Below are positions 45,390-54,385 of a stretch of DNA of 64,000 bases, in pieces. A program made the position numbers and the translations under genes. Source of the DNA: Flavobacteriaceae bacterium (GTDB taxonomy: Bacteria > Bacteroidota > Bacteroidia > Flavobacteriales > Flavobacteriaceae); contig JAGYJA010000004.1 of assembly GCA_018402385.1 (NCBI GenBank), forward strand, positions 124,001 through 188,000. The letters are read 5' to 3'. Each line of letters begins with the position of its first letter. Positions within the stretch are counted from its first letter, which is position 1. The notes under the pieces are model-generated. The model did not search any database. It saw only the letters and a list, made by a program, of their open reading frames with translations, and had not been told where the DNA came from.

Positions 45390-47671
45390 GAATCAATTGG
45401 ATCTCATTTTAAAATATCAATTTATTTTGATAGTTGTGGTTGCTTTTGCGATTCAATCCTGTAGTGTAAAACGATTCATTCCGGAGGGCGAACAACTATA
45501 CACAGGAGCTGATATTGATATGAGTAGTGACACTGCTGTGGGTAATTTAAAAAATGTACAAAGTGATATAGAAAACCTGATGAGACCGGAACCCAATTCA
45601 AAATTTCTGGGTATGCGACTGGGGCTGTTAGTACATTACAAAAATCAAAGGGACAAGCCCGGTTTTATTAATAAGTTTTTAAATAAACGCATTGGTGAAG
45701 AACCGGTGTACCTTTCAGATATAAACAGGGAACAGACAGAAAAATTGATTTTAAACCGACTTGAAAACAGAGGTTTTTTCTTCAGCACTGTAGCTTCTGA
45801 AACCATTGTAAAAGAAAAGAAAAAAAGGGCAGCTATTTTTTATAATTTAAAACTCACCAACCCTTATTTAATGGAAAACTATGTGGTCGATCAGGATTCA
45901 CTTGCTATTTATGAGAAATTAGAAAATTTAAAATCCAAAACCCTTTTAGAAACAGGAATGCGATTTGATTTCGCTTCGCTAAAATCGGAGCGGGAACGCA
46001 TCGACCTCGGACTCAAAGAAAAAGGGTATTATAACTTCAATAGTGATTTTTTGATCTTTGAAGCAGATACCAATCAATATCAGAAACAAGCGCTTTGATT
46101 TATTTCTTCGACTCAAGAAAGATGTTCCTCAAAAATCAGTCATTCCTTATAGAATATCAAAAGTCAAAGTATATCCAAACGCTGTATTGGGAGAAGAATA
46201 CACAGAAAATGATACGGTAAAACTCGACAAAAAAACTTTTTACCAAAAAGAAGAGTTTTTTAAACCCAAACGATTATTGCCATACATTTTGCTGGAAGAG
46301 GGAGATACTTTTAGTCCGGATAAGTCAAAGAATACCAGCAGACGACTGGGTTCTGTAGGCGCATATAAATTTATTAATATACGGTATGATGAAATTGACT
46401 CGCTTTCAACAGATAGTCTTGGTATTCTAGAAGCCTCTATTTTTTTAACCCCCATGGACAAACGCGCCATAAGGGCCGAACTTCAGGCAGTTTCAAAATC
46501 CAATAATTTTGCAGGCCCCAGTCTTGCACTTACTTTAACTAATAGAAATCTTTTTCGAGGCGGTGAAGTATTGAATCTATCTTTAAAAGGGGGGTATGAG
46601 TTTCAAATTGCCTCCGGTGAACAATCCGGTTTGAGTAGTACCCTTATTGGTGCCAAGTCTGAACTTATTTTCCCACGGGTTTTATTTCCAATTAAAATTA
46701 GTGACGACTGGTTTAAATATGCGATTCCAAAAACAAAAATGAGCTTGGGAGGAGATTATTTGAATAGAAAAAACTTGTTTAGTTTGGCCTCAATTTCTGC
46801 AAACTTTGGTTATGTATGGAATGCCAATCGGTTTATCACTCACGAGTTCAATCCTTTGTCTATTAATTATGTAAACCTGGCAAAAACCTCCCCTGAGTTT
46901 GAACAAATACTGGAAGAAAACCCCTTTTTAAGAAGTAGTTTTGAACAACAATTTATAGCAGGCATGACTTATGCTTACACTTACAATGGCTTGGGAGAGG
47001 CAGATAAAAGCCATCAATTTTTTATAGCTTCTACAGTTGACATTGCAGGAAATGGACTCTCTTTGTTTAGTGGTGGAGGTTCCTCACCACAATCTTTCTT
47101 GGGTCTGGAATATGCACAATATGCGAAAGCTGATATCGATTTGAGATATCATCTCAGGCTGGGGTCTGATACAAAACTGGCGACCAGAGTTTTTGGTGGT
47201 ATTGGTTTACCCTACGGAAATTCAGAAATCATGCCTTTTACAAAACAATATTTTTCAGGAGGTCCATACAGTGTAAGAGCATTTAGAATTCGCACGCTGG
47301 GTCCGGGAACTTACGCGCCTGAAGCAGGAAGCAATTCCTTTTTTGATCAATCTGGAAACATCAGGCTGGAAGCCAATATTGAATATCGATTCCCCATTTA
47401 TTCCTTTGTAAAAGGAGCCATCTTTGCCGATGCCGGAAATGTCTGGAACACCACCGAAAATGAGGCTGTGCCGGGTGGAGAATTTACTTCAAGTTTTATG
47501 GACGAATTTGGTATTGGTACCGGTGTGGGATTGCGAGTTGATATTCAAGGGTTTGTCATTCGTTTTGATTTGGCGGCTCCTTTAAGAACGCCCTCCTTAC
47601 CAATAGGGGAACGCTGGGATTTTGATTATAAAAACCCTATTTTGAATTTTGCGATTGGGTATCCGTTTTAA
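45370..47671 (+). CDS. tamL: TamL: BamA/TamA-like outer-membrane lipoprotein (frameshifted)
   Basis: TamL is the lipidated Bacteroidota form of TamA, an Omp85 barrel that works with TamB. About 765 residues from the tandem ATGs at 45370/45373: lipoprotein signal ending FAIQSC (so Cys lipidated), POTRA domains to about residue 400 (VPEDTLLLRR-like; here GYYNFNSDFLIFEAD, EEGDTFSPDKSKNT), and a 16-strand barrel, with GGPYSVRAFRIRTLGPG as the Omp85 lid-loop VRGF/Y-type motif and FADAGNVWNTTE near the end. One extra base near 46084 splits the frame; QNKRFDLFLRLKKDVP restores it. Its start overlaps the end of tamB by 20 bp; the stop shares TTAA with the next gene. Confidence 0.9.
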
Positions 47672-47856
47672 TTTGCAAGCAGGTTGGACTTAAGCAGACG
47701 CAATTGGGTCAACACTTTTTCTGCTTCATAATAAAACACATCGCTTAAACTGTCATCAGATTGACGTAAATTGTATGCGCGCTCAATTAAATGCTTGTAT
47801 TTTTTCTCCAAGCGCTTGAGATTTATTTTGCCGGGTAGTGAAGTTGTGCTTTCCAT
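47668..47856 (-). CDS. Lacal_2735-type small helical protein
   Basis: 62 residues, a single predicted helical hairpin: LKRLEKKYKHLIERAYNLRQSD, then YYEAEKVLTQLRLLKSNLL. Size and pattern (E-K-K-Y-K-x-L-x-E-x-A near the start, AE-x-V/I-L near the end) resemble the Lacal_2735 family of flavobacteria. Cytoplasmic, function unknown. Its stop and that of convergent tamL share one TTAA. Confidence 0.65.
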   Translation of the reverse strand: MESTTSLPGKINLKRLEKKYKHLIERAYNLRQSDDSLSDVFYYEAEKVLTQLRLLKSNLLAN

Positions 47857-48040
47857 AGATGGACTTTTATAGTACTCAAACTTAATTATTTAAATATCGT
47901 GAAATATTTTGATATAACAATCTTACAGTGAAAGAATTAACATATTTTTTTTTTAAAAATTTTATTGAATTCAACAGAGAATGTTAAAATTTATGGCTAA
48001 TGCTGGAATTTTAAATACTTTTAAAAAAAATTAGAAGTAT

Positions 48041-48468
48041 ATGAGCTCAAAAAACTATTCCACCATTTTAAACTTAAAAAACACTGATATTGCCCTCTTA
48101 TTATTAAGACTTGGAGTTGGCGGATTGATGTTAACCCACGGAATTCCAAAGCTGATGCGGCTATTTGGAAGTGATCCAATCCAGTTTGGAGATCCCATTG
48201 GGATAGGAGTGGAAGCGAGCTTAACACTTGCGGTATTTTCTGAGGTGATATGTTCAGTTTTAATCATCATTGGGCTGGGTACGCGACTGGCAGCCATTCC
48301 GTTGATCATCACAATGGCTGTTGCTTTTTCGTGGTTCACGCTGCAGACCCGTTTCAAAATAAAGAATTGGCTTTGTTTTATTTGATCGTTTATGTGGTAC
48401 TTGCACTCACAGGAAGTGGTAAGTACTCATTAGACCATTACTTTTTGAAAAGAAAATCAACAAAGTAA
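48041..48468 (+). CDS. DoxX family membrane protein (frameshifted)
   Basis: About 142 residues with four membrane helices: LLLLRLGVGGLMLTHGIPKLMRLF with the DoxX G-x-x-x-x-H-G pattern, TLAVFSEVICSVLIIIGLGTRLAAIPL (in part), then, after the break, FFVVHAADPFQNKELALFYL and VYVVLALTGSGKYSLDHYF. One base is missing in TTTTT at 48325-48329. DoxX-like proteins take part in redox or quinone-related membrane systems; no specific role is visible. Confidence 0.85.
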
Positions 48469-48521
48469 ACCTACAATTTCGGTATAAAAATTGATACTAA
48501 TTGAAGTAAAACAAAACATAG

Positions 48522-49175
48522 ATGAAATTCATTCTAAGTATAATTTTTACGGTATTTCTTTCTTTTCCGGTAGTATCACAAATTGATAACCCCAGAGGAT
48601 TTACACCAATCCAGTCTCAGGAAAGCCAAACCAATTTAGACAAACCATTGATAAATAATCAACCCAAAGGTCTTTCAAATACACAAAGCTATTTAAACAC
48701 GACAAAGAAGCCCAAACCAATGGATGTTGAAGAAGAAAATGAATTTTCTATGTCAACAGACAATGGTTTAATGACCCGCAAGTTTGATTATAAACCCAGC
48801 TGGTTAACCAAAGATGATGAAATCAATAGCGAGTTTGCTAAAGGGCAACTACTTGGAACGTTTGGAACAAAAAGCAAAACCATTGAAATTCTTTGTCGCG
48901 ATCATCAACATGTGGATGGGGACAAGGTGAAAATCATTGTCAACGACCAGGTTATCGTTCATAACATCAATTTGAGAGAAGATTTTCAGAGTTTTGTAGT
49001 CGATTTGAATGAAGGCAGAAATGTTATTGAATTTCAAGCACTTAACCAGGGAAGTTCCGGACCAAATACTGCTCATTTTAGAGTTTATGATGAAAACAGT
49101 AATTTACTTACAGAAAATGTATGGAACCTTTTGACAGGTGTTAAAGCCACTATGGTCGTTATTCAACAGGAATAA
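48522..49175 (+). CDS. secreted protein, 217 aa, unknown
   Basis: A signal peptide (MKFILSIIFTVFLSFPVVSQ) is followed by a Gln/Asn/Ser-rich linker to about residue 85 and a compact beta-rich C-terminal domain (GTKSKTIEILCRDHQHVDGD, KVKIIVNDQVIVHNINL, VDLNEGRNVIEFQALNQGSSG, PNTAHFRVYDENSNLL). The NEGxNxIxFxAxNxG pattern looks like an immunoglobulin-like fold seen in other Bacteroidota surface proteins. Function unknown; periplasmic or outer-surface location. A strong terminator follows. Confidence 0.7.
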   Translation: MKFILSIIFTVFLSFPVVSQIDNPRGFTPIQSQESQTNLDKPLINNQPKGLSNTQSYLNTTKKPKPMDVEEENEFSMSTDNGLMTRKFDYKPSWLTKDDEINSEFAKGQLLGTFGTKSKTIEILCRDHQHVDGDKVKIIVNDQVIVHNINLREDFQSFVVDLNEGRNVIEFQALNQGSSGPNTAHFRVYDENSNLLTENVWNLLTGVKATMVVIQQE

Positions 49176-49220
49176 AACCATACAATGAAATTATTGTAAA
49201 TAATATCTAATTAAAATAAA

Positions 49221-49252
49221 AAAGCCCCCAAATCATTTGATTTGGGGGCTTT
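49221..49252. terminator. strong bidirectional terminator
   Basis: A perfect 15-bp stem (AAAGCCCCCAAATCA and its complement) with a 2-nt loop, flanked by A and T runs, between convergent genes. Confidence 0.9.
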
Positions 49253-49268
49253 CCTTTAAATGAAAATA

Positions 49269-49778
49269 CTAGGAATCTTTTCTTTCTGCAAGACTTTCTA
49301 AAGTCTTTACTTGAGAAAGGGTCGTTTGTATTTCTTTCAATTGGTTGTTCAATACATTTTCAATTTTTGGTGGAAAGTTATTTTCTTTAAGGGAATTGCT
49401 ATATTCCTTTTCACTGGCTTTATCTCCGCGAATGCATTCTTCCAGTACTGCTTCATCATTGTTACTGGCAATACTGCTCTTAAAATTCATCCACGTGCGA
49501 TGAAGACCTCCGGTAGCACTTCCGCTTTCTTTTGGCTTTTCATTCATAGACCGAATTTCATTATCGAGTTCTGTTGCAAAACGATTGCGTCTTGCAGACT
49601 GGTTTCTTAAAAATTCCTTTAGATGAGGATTTTTGGCATTGGTAATGGCATTTTTAAAGCCTTTCTCTGCATCATAATTTTTTTCCAATAATCCCTGAAG
49701 GTTGTCCACCAGGTTATCTTTACTTTCTTTTCTAGCTTCTTCTCTTGTCGTTTGCATAATTTGATTTTTTGTGTTCAA
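49269..49778 (-). CDS. DUF2383 / PA2169 four-helix bundle protein
   Basis: 169 residues, all helical. The DUF2383 pattern is visible: NLLEKNYDAEKGFKNAITNA-like (here LLEKNYDAEKGFKNAI), FLRNQSARRNRFATELDNEI, the HRTWMNFKSSIASNNDEAVLEEC segment (in parts), and EKEYSNSLKEN. These ferritin-like bundles are linked to stress response; metal ligands are not certain. The start could also be M8 (49757). Confidence 0.8.
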   Translation of the reverse strand: MNTKNQIMQTTREEARKESKDNLVDNLQGLLEKNYDAEKGFKNAITNAKNPHLKEFLRNQSARRNRFATELDNEIRSMNEKPKESGSATGGLHRTWMNFKSSIASNNDEAVLEECIRGDKASEKEYSNSLKENNFPPKIENVLNNQLKEIQTTLSQVKTLESLAERKDS

Positions 49779-49994
49779 TAGGGAAGATACTATAAAACAA
49801 TACGAACTATCATAATATTATGTGAGTTGAGATAGGTTTAACAGTTATCGTTAAAGCTTGTTAAAGGTGTAAATACATAAGGGTATTGACATAAATATTG
49901 TAGGAAAAATACTTATAAAAAATAGGTAAATCACTGATATATAATTAAATATGTGTTTCTAATTTTACACCACTAACAAAAACCTAAATCTATT

Positions 49995-50588
49995 ATGAAA
50001 ACAAAAAATGTAGTAATGTCATTATTGGTTGTACTCATCTTACTTTTACAAGGATGTTGTACACCCAGTACAACAATCGGTAGTGTGAACAACATGCTAC
50101 GGCCTCAAGAAACAAACAATTGGTGCTGGGCGGCTGTGACACAAATGATTGCACAAAATGAAGGAATTAGTATTACACAGTGTGACCTTGCAAATCACCG
50201 CTTTAGTAAAAGCAATTGTTGTGATTATGAAAATGCCGGTCAAAGTTGCCCAAAAACAGAAGACTGTAACACGCCGGGCTGGCTAGAACTGGATTATGCA
50301 GGCTTAAAATTTACAGAATCTGCAACAGCATTATCGCTCTCAAAATTAAGAAAAAGTATTTATTGCAGTAAAGATGTATTGGGGTATGCTTACGGTACAT
50401 CCGGTGTGGTTGGCCATGTAGTTGTAATTAAAGGCTATATGAGTGTGGGTGGCACAAATTATGTGGTACTTAACGACCCTTGGAATCCTTGCAATGGAGA
50501 AGAACGTTTAATTACTTATGAAGAGTATGTAGATCCTGCAGGAAGTAGAACCCATTGGGCAACTTGGCATACAATTAGTAAAAAATAG
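49995..50588 (+). CDS. papain-like cysteine protease, lipoprotein
   Basis: 197 residues. A lipoprotein signal (VVMSLLVVLILLLQGCC) leads to a small papain-fold protease. The nucleophile is Cys in ETNNWCWAAVTQMIAQ (about 37-52), the histidine in GVVGHVVVIKGY (about 135-146), and the Asn/Asp in VLNDPWNPC. The Q-x4-WCWAA signature is that of the AvrRpt2/C70-like papains and of C39-like domains. Seven or more extra Cys (SNCCDYENAGQSC, TEDCNTPGW) suggest disulphides, fitting an extracytoplasmic site. The next gene, 22 nt downstream, encodes a secreted partner. Confidence 0.82.
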   Translation: MKTKNVVMSLLVVLILLLQGCCTPSTTIGSVNNMLRPQETNNWCWAAVTQMIAQNEGISITQCDLANHRFSKSNCCDYENAGQSCPKTEDCNTPGWLELDYAGLKFTESATALSLSKLRKSIYCSKDVLGYAYGTSGVVGHVVVIKGYMSVGGTNYVVLNDPWNPCNGEERLITYEEYVDPAGSRTHWATWHTISKK

Positions 50589-50610
50589 TTAACTTTAAAA
50601 AATCAACAAA

Positions 50611-51243
50611 ATGAAAAATATAATAAAATACCTATCTGTAATTGCGTTGTGTGTATCCTTTGGTATAAATGCGCAAGAAAATAACCCCATGGAAAAAGCC
50701 ATCGAAAAAGGAAAAACTGATTTAATGGAGATTCTTACCACATCAGGCAATGATTTTAATTTTGGTGTCAACCCTGAGCAACTAAGAAATGCCAATGCAG
50801 CAGCCGGGGTTCCATTTAAACAAATGGACTTTCAGCAATTGCTTAAATACAATAATGAAGCAATAGACCGGTTATTGTCTCCCACTGAAAAAATTATTGT
50901 CCCTATGGTTAATGAAAACCAATTAGTCACAACAATAACGATTGGAGAGAAACAAGGACGTTATGAGGTAACTGAGCTGGTCAATCAGCAGTTTACTTCC
51001 GAGATGAATTTGTTGCCTGCAGCAGCACGTCAAAACGACTTTAAGGAAGTCACAATCATCCACGTGCCAAATATACAGGCTACCCTATACAAGCTTCAAG
51101 ATAAGATTTATACCGCCTATAACGGCAGGAGTCTTCGGGAAGCTCAGGATACGGCTGTATTGATGCAAGAACTGAAAAGGGATGCCATAGTATTTCAGGA
51201 AAAATATGCCGAATTACTCAAAAAAGGCCGACTCATCGATTAA
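50611..51243 (+). CDS. secreted partner of the papain-like protease
   Basis: 210 residues with a signal peptide (KYLSVIALCVSFGINAQ). The body has a helical N-terminus (AIEKGKTDLMEILTTSG), an alpha/beta centre (IIVPMVNENQLVTTITIGE, GRYEVTELVNQQF), and a helical C-terminus (RDAIVFQEKYAELLKKG). I do not recognise a named family. Position right behind a secreted cysteine protease and before a terminator makes a protease inhibitor, chaperone or substrate plausible; only the operon supports this. Confidence 0.7.
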   Translation: MKNIIKYLSVIALCVSFGINAQENNPMEKAIEKGKTDLMEILTTSGNDFNFGVNPEQLRNANAAAGVPFKQMDFQQLLKYNNEAIDRLLSPTEKIIVPMVNENQLVTTITIGEKQGRYEVTELVNQQFTSEMNLLPAAARQNDFKEVTIIHVPNIQATLYKLQDKIYTAYNGRSLREAQDTAVLMQELKRDAIVFQEKYAELLKKGRLID

Positions 51244-51264
51244 AACTAAGTTGTGAAGAAAACC

Positions 51265-51298
51265 AAAGCCCTCTAATAATAATTTTAGAGGGCTTTTT
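51265..51298 (+). terminator. intrinsic terminator after the protease operon
   Basis: AAAGCCCTCTAA (51265-51276) pairs with TTAGAGGGCTTT (51285-51296), loop of 8, followed by TTAA. It also faces the end of the minus-strand VGINT genes. Confidence 0.85.
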
Positions 51299-51347
51299 AA
51301 TATTGCAGTCTTCAGACGTTTAGTTCAGTCAGTATTTTACTAGGAAA

Positions 51348-51992
51348 TCAAAACCCGGCGGGTAGGGGAGCAATACCTGTTTCAGTATTGTTTAAATTCA
51401 CTGAAATGGGAGCAACACGTTTCGCAATAAAGCCATTTCTATAAATGATGATATTTAAAAAGATATCAACCGGGTTTTCATTATAACCGGCACCGCTCCT
51501 AAAAGTAGAATTGTTAACAAAAGCTCTGATAAACCAGGTTTCTGTTGCCGGATTGGGATAAGCATAAAACTGATATCCTTCAATAAAATTCTCGTTTTCA
51601 TTACTTCTTAAGAGCACATTGGTATCATTATTTTCAGCGGTAAAATAGTATCCCTGCAAAGTTACAATATAGTCTTGAGTACTTATTTTTGTGTCATAAT
51701 TACGCAAACCGTTTGTGGACGTTTCTCTAAAAATAAACTGTGCATAATTTATTGGTCCATATTTACTCTGATTGATGTCATATTCAATAATTTCCTCATC
51801 TATTTTCTGTATCAAAAGTTTAGAACCTCTTATTTGAGTTGAGTTTCCGGGGTTTTCCAAATAGAGCTTTTCATCAATTTTCACGCTTCCCTGTACATCA
51901 AGTTCAGTTGAAGGGGTTTGGGTATTGATGCCCACTTGAGCCCGGGAGGAAACACAAAGAATAAAAAAGAATAAAATAAGTAAGTATTTCAT
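51348..51992 (-). CDS. 'VGINT' secreted protein, paralogue 3
   Basis: About 214 residues from the ATG at 51990-51992 (MKYLLILFFFILCVSSRAQ, signal peptide); the longer frame to 52052 runs into the upstream gene's end. After the signal comes VGINTQTPSTELDVQGSVKI, the repeat-like motif found at the start of many Bacteroidota fibre-like surface proteins, then a beta-rich domain (ISTQDYIVTLQGYYFTAEN, TWFIRAFVNNSTFRS, NIIIYRNGFIAKRV). It is the last of three tandem paralogues (10-nt gap). Confidence 0.72.
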   Translation of the reverse strand: MKYLLILFFFILCVSSRAQVGINTQTPSTELDVQGSVKIDEKLYLENPGNSTQIRGSKLLIQKIDEEIIEYDINQSKYGPINYAQFIFRETSTNGLRNYDTKISTQDYIVTLQGYYFTAENNDTNVLLRSNENENFIEGYQFYAYPNPATETWFIRAFVNNSTFRSGAGYNENPVDIFLNIIIYRNGFIAKRVAPISVNLNNTETGIAPLPAGF

Positions 51993-52002
51993 AACGCTGT
52001 TT

Positions 52003-52635
52003 TTAATAAATATCAGGAAGGGCAGAAGCGGTACCTGTGTTTGCACCACCAAGGTTGGTCACAATGGCGGGTAAGTTTCGGTAATAAGACTTGTCATAGA
52101 CAATGAGGGTTACAAAATAAGTAACCGACTTGGCGTCAGCAAGGTCCAAATCTCTGTTTCTTATTTCAAGACGCCATTGATTGTTTTCAATAAAAGAGCG
52201 GATAACAAAGGTCCCTATGGTTTTTCCACCGGTACCGTCTTGTTTTTCAATGGCATCCCCCACATACCTGAAATTTGCTACACCCACCACATACTTGTCT
52301 GCGGTGTATTGCAAATTAACGTTTCTGAGGTTATCACGACTTATATTTGTAAATTCATAGTTAACCACATTAATAGGGGCAACTGTTAAAGAATCCACAT
52401 TGAGGATGGCAATTTCGCCTTCCGGGATTGAGTTTGTCAATCGGGTAACCAGTTTAAAATCTTCATCAGCCATTGTGGCAGCGGGGAGTGGTTTGATGGT
52501 AAATTCCTCTTGCACCATCAGTTCACCGGCAATGTGCAGGTCTGTCTCGGGTTGCGTTGTTCCTATTCCCACTTGTGAAAATGTGGAAACTGACAGGAAA
52601 AAACAAATCATTAGTAGGGTAGTTTTTTGTAGCAT
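52003..52635 (-). CDS. 'VGIGT' secreted protein, paralogue 2
   Basis: 210 residues: signal peptide (MLQKTTLLMICFFLSVSTFSQ), the motif VGIGTTQPETDLHIAGELMV, and the beta domain shared with its neighbours (YTADKYVVGVANFRYVGDA, FVIRSFIENNQWRLEIRNRD, YFVTLIVYDKSYYR). 12 nt separate it from paralogue 1. Sequence similarity among the three is loose outside the motif and the domain outline, so the duplication is old. Confidence 0.72.
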   Translation of the reverse strand: MLQKTTLLMICFFLSVSTFSQVGIGTTQPETDLHIAGELMVQEEFTIKPLPAATMADEDFKLVTRLTNSIPEGEIAILNVDSLTVAPINVVNYEFTNISRDNLRNVNLQYTADKYVVGVANFRYVGDAIEKQDGTGGKTIGTFVIRSFIENNQWRLEIRNRDLDLADAKSVTYFVTLIVYDKSYYRNLPAIVTNLGGANTGTASALPDIY

Positions 52636-52647
52636 AAGCAGGTCTAT

Positions 52648-53268
52648 TTAGTCAATAATGGGGGTTACTGCACTATTTATGGATTGATTGTTCATAGGGA
52701 CTTCAATCACGCCAAGCTGTTTAGATAAATCTTTTGAAAAAATTAAAGTGGTAATGATCCAGGTGCCCACCTGATTTGTATCAAGGTTTTGCGCTGCGGG
52801 AAAATCAGCTATGATTCTCCAGGTTCCATTTTGAACAAATGCAGCCGTATAGGGCATACTGAATTTATCAAGATTGTTTGTTAGCGCCAGTTCAGTATCA
52901 TAATAAGCGGAAATGCTTATCAAATCAAAATCATTGGCGTCTATTTGAGTATCAAAATTCAACACCCAATCAAGATCGGCATTCACAATCACATACTCCT
53001 GTATATAACCCAAAGCTGCACCGGTGGGGTTACTCACATCAAGAGCCCTTACTTTGTTATCCACATCCTGAATAAGAAATGTGGAAGCGTCCAAATCATC
53101 CATGGATTTAATAATGCCTATTTCTAGGTCATCAGAAATCAGCGACGAACCGCCAACTTCGAGTGTTGTTCTGGGTGTGGTGGTGTTAATCCCTACCTGA
53201 GCAGTACCAATGCTAACTTGAAGAATTAACAACCCAGCTACCATCGAGCTAAGTGTTAAATGTTTCAT
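52648..53268 (-). CDS. 'VGINT' secreted protein, paralogue 1
   Basis: About 206 residues from the ATG at 53266-53268 (MKHLTLSSMVAGLLILQVSI, signal peptide). The longer ATG at 53295 would lie inside the promoter, so I reject it. The body has VGINTTTPRTTLEVGGSSLI, then QIDANDFDLISISAYYDTEL, FVQNGTWRIIADFPAAQN, TWIITTLIFSKDLSK. The gene heads the three-gene operon and has twin operator-like sites upstream. Confidence 0.72.
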   Translation of the reverse strand: MKHLTLSSMVAGLLILQVSIGTAQVGINTTTPRTTLEVGGSSLISDDLEIGIIKSMDDLDASTFLIQDVDNKVRALDVSNPTGAALGYIQEYVIVNADLDWVLNFDTQIDANDFDLISISAYYDTELALTNNLDKFSMPYTAAFVQNGTWRIIADFPAAQNLDTNQVGTWIITTLIFSKDLSKQLGVIEVPMNNQSINSAVTPIID

Positions 53269-53288
53269 GGTCTTATAGATAGGGATAA

Positions 53289-53296
53289 CAAACATA
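53289..53296 (-). promoter_or_regulatory. -7 box of the VGINT operon promoter
   Basis: On the minus strand TATGTTTG fits TAnnTTTG, 20 nt ahead of the ATG at 53268. No TTTG stands at -33; the first of two TTATCGAATAA sites occupies that place. Confidence 0.55.
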
Positions 53297-53310
53297 GTGA
53301 TTATTTTTAA

Positions 53311-53343
53311 TTATTCGATAAAGTGTTTAATTTATTCGATAAA
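53311..53343 (-). promoter_or_regulatory. two TTTATCGAATAA direct repeats, 21 bp apart
   Basis: Identical 12-mers at 53311-53322 and 53332-53343, each nearly palindromic (TTAT...ATAA). The 21-bp period equals two DNA turns. The near copy covers the -33 position, the usual place of an activator site. The remainder of 53344-53560 shows no gene or other clear element. Confidence 0.5.
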
Positions 53344-53560
53344 AAGTTATTAAGAACATCCTTTTGTAAGCCCCTTTTCGGAAAGTCATACTTCAAAATT
53401 GATGCATACTACCGCCAAGCTGTTTAGGAAGCAGACGGTTTTGTAAATGAGATAGTATTATAAGAGATTGAAAGACTAAAAGCATAGTAGTTTTAGTTAA
53501 GAATTGAAAAGAGAGGTAAAGACTACGCTTGAAGACAACTAAACCTAAGGATATAAAGAC

Positions 53561-53588
53561 AAAAAAAGACTGTTTTGCAACAGCCTTT
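53561..53588 (-). terminator. terminator of the outer-membrane barrel gene
   Basis: On the minus strand a 10-bp stem (53579-53588 with 53565-53574, one G-U pair, GCAA-type loop) is followed by seven T. Confidence 0.7.
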
Positions 53589-53625
53589 TAAAAAGTAAAA
53601 TAGGAGTATGTTTTTTGAGTTCTTT

Positions 53626-54186
53626 TTAAATATTGTAAGCCAAACCAACCTGGAAATAATTCAATACCTCTTTAACACCCGAATTAACAATAGAATTACC
53701 CTTAAGGCGATTGGAGATTCCAAAGGTATAACGCAAATCAAACATCACATTTTCAGTAATATCAAAGGAGAAACCAATGGGTACCCCAAATCCTAAACGC
53801 TTTAGGCCATCACCATCTCCTTCACTAATCAAATAATCCAACTGGGGACCGGTTGAAAGGCCCACAACATCATTAAATTTATACTCCAGTAAAATCGGAA
53901 AGAAGACTACCTCTGAGCTGGATCCATCCTTAGAATAGCGAGCGTAAATTAATTCTGTTAGAAAGTTGAACGAGTTGGAAAGGTACATATCCGCCAATGC
54001 ACCCACATAAAACCCGGATGCACTTTCTGAAGCTGAACTGTTTTGATAAGAAACTCTTTCAGAAAGCATAGAATAACCGGCTTTAAAACCAAACTTTGAT
54101 TCAGAAGTACCGGTAGTTGCTTCTTGTGACTGAAGATTTGAAAAAAATAATAATGCAAAAGCAAAAAGGAAAGCTGTTTTTTTCAT
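53626..54186 (-). CDS. outer-membrane beta-barrel protein
   Basis: About 186 residues from the ATG at 54184-54186 (MKKTAFLFAFALLFFSNLQS, signal peptide). The mature part is an eight-strand porin-like barrel: FGFKAGYSMLSERVSY, GFYVGALADMYLSNSFNFLTEL (in part), ILLEYKFNDVVGLSTGPQLDY, GFGVPIGFSFDITENVMFDLRYTF and the C-terminal NYFQVGLAYNI ending in an aromatic-rich strand. It resembles the OMP_b-brl family. The start at 54273 adds a leader that is not secretory. It has its own terminator. Confidence 0.82.
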   Translation of the reverse strand: MKKTAFLFAFALLFFSNLQSQEATTGTSESKFGFKAGYSMLSERVSYQNSSASESASGFYVGALADMYLSNSFNFLTELIYARYSKDGSSSEVVFFPILLEYKFNDVVGLSTGPQLDYLISEGDGDGLKRLGFGVPIGFSFDITENVMFDLRYTFGISNRLKGNSIVNSGVKEVLNYFQVGLAYNI

Positions 54187-54385
54187 GGGGGATGTGTATA
54201 TAATTATTTTTTGAGCGGCAAGATTACAATATTTATTTGAGATGAGATCAATAAAAACAACAAACCATTCCATTAAAAGGAGTGGGCTTTGAAGAATAGA
54301 AAGAGAAGAATGGGGTATTGTTGTTGTTTTTCTATTTTACATAATATAAATTATAAGTCATTGTTATAACAATCAATTATTCAAG

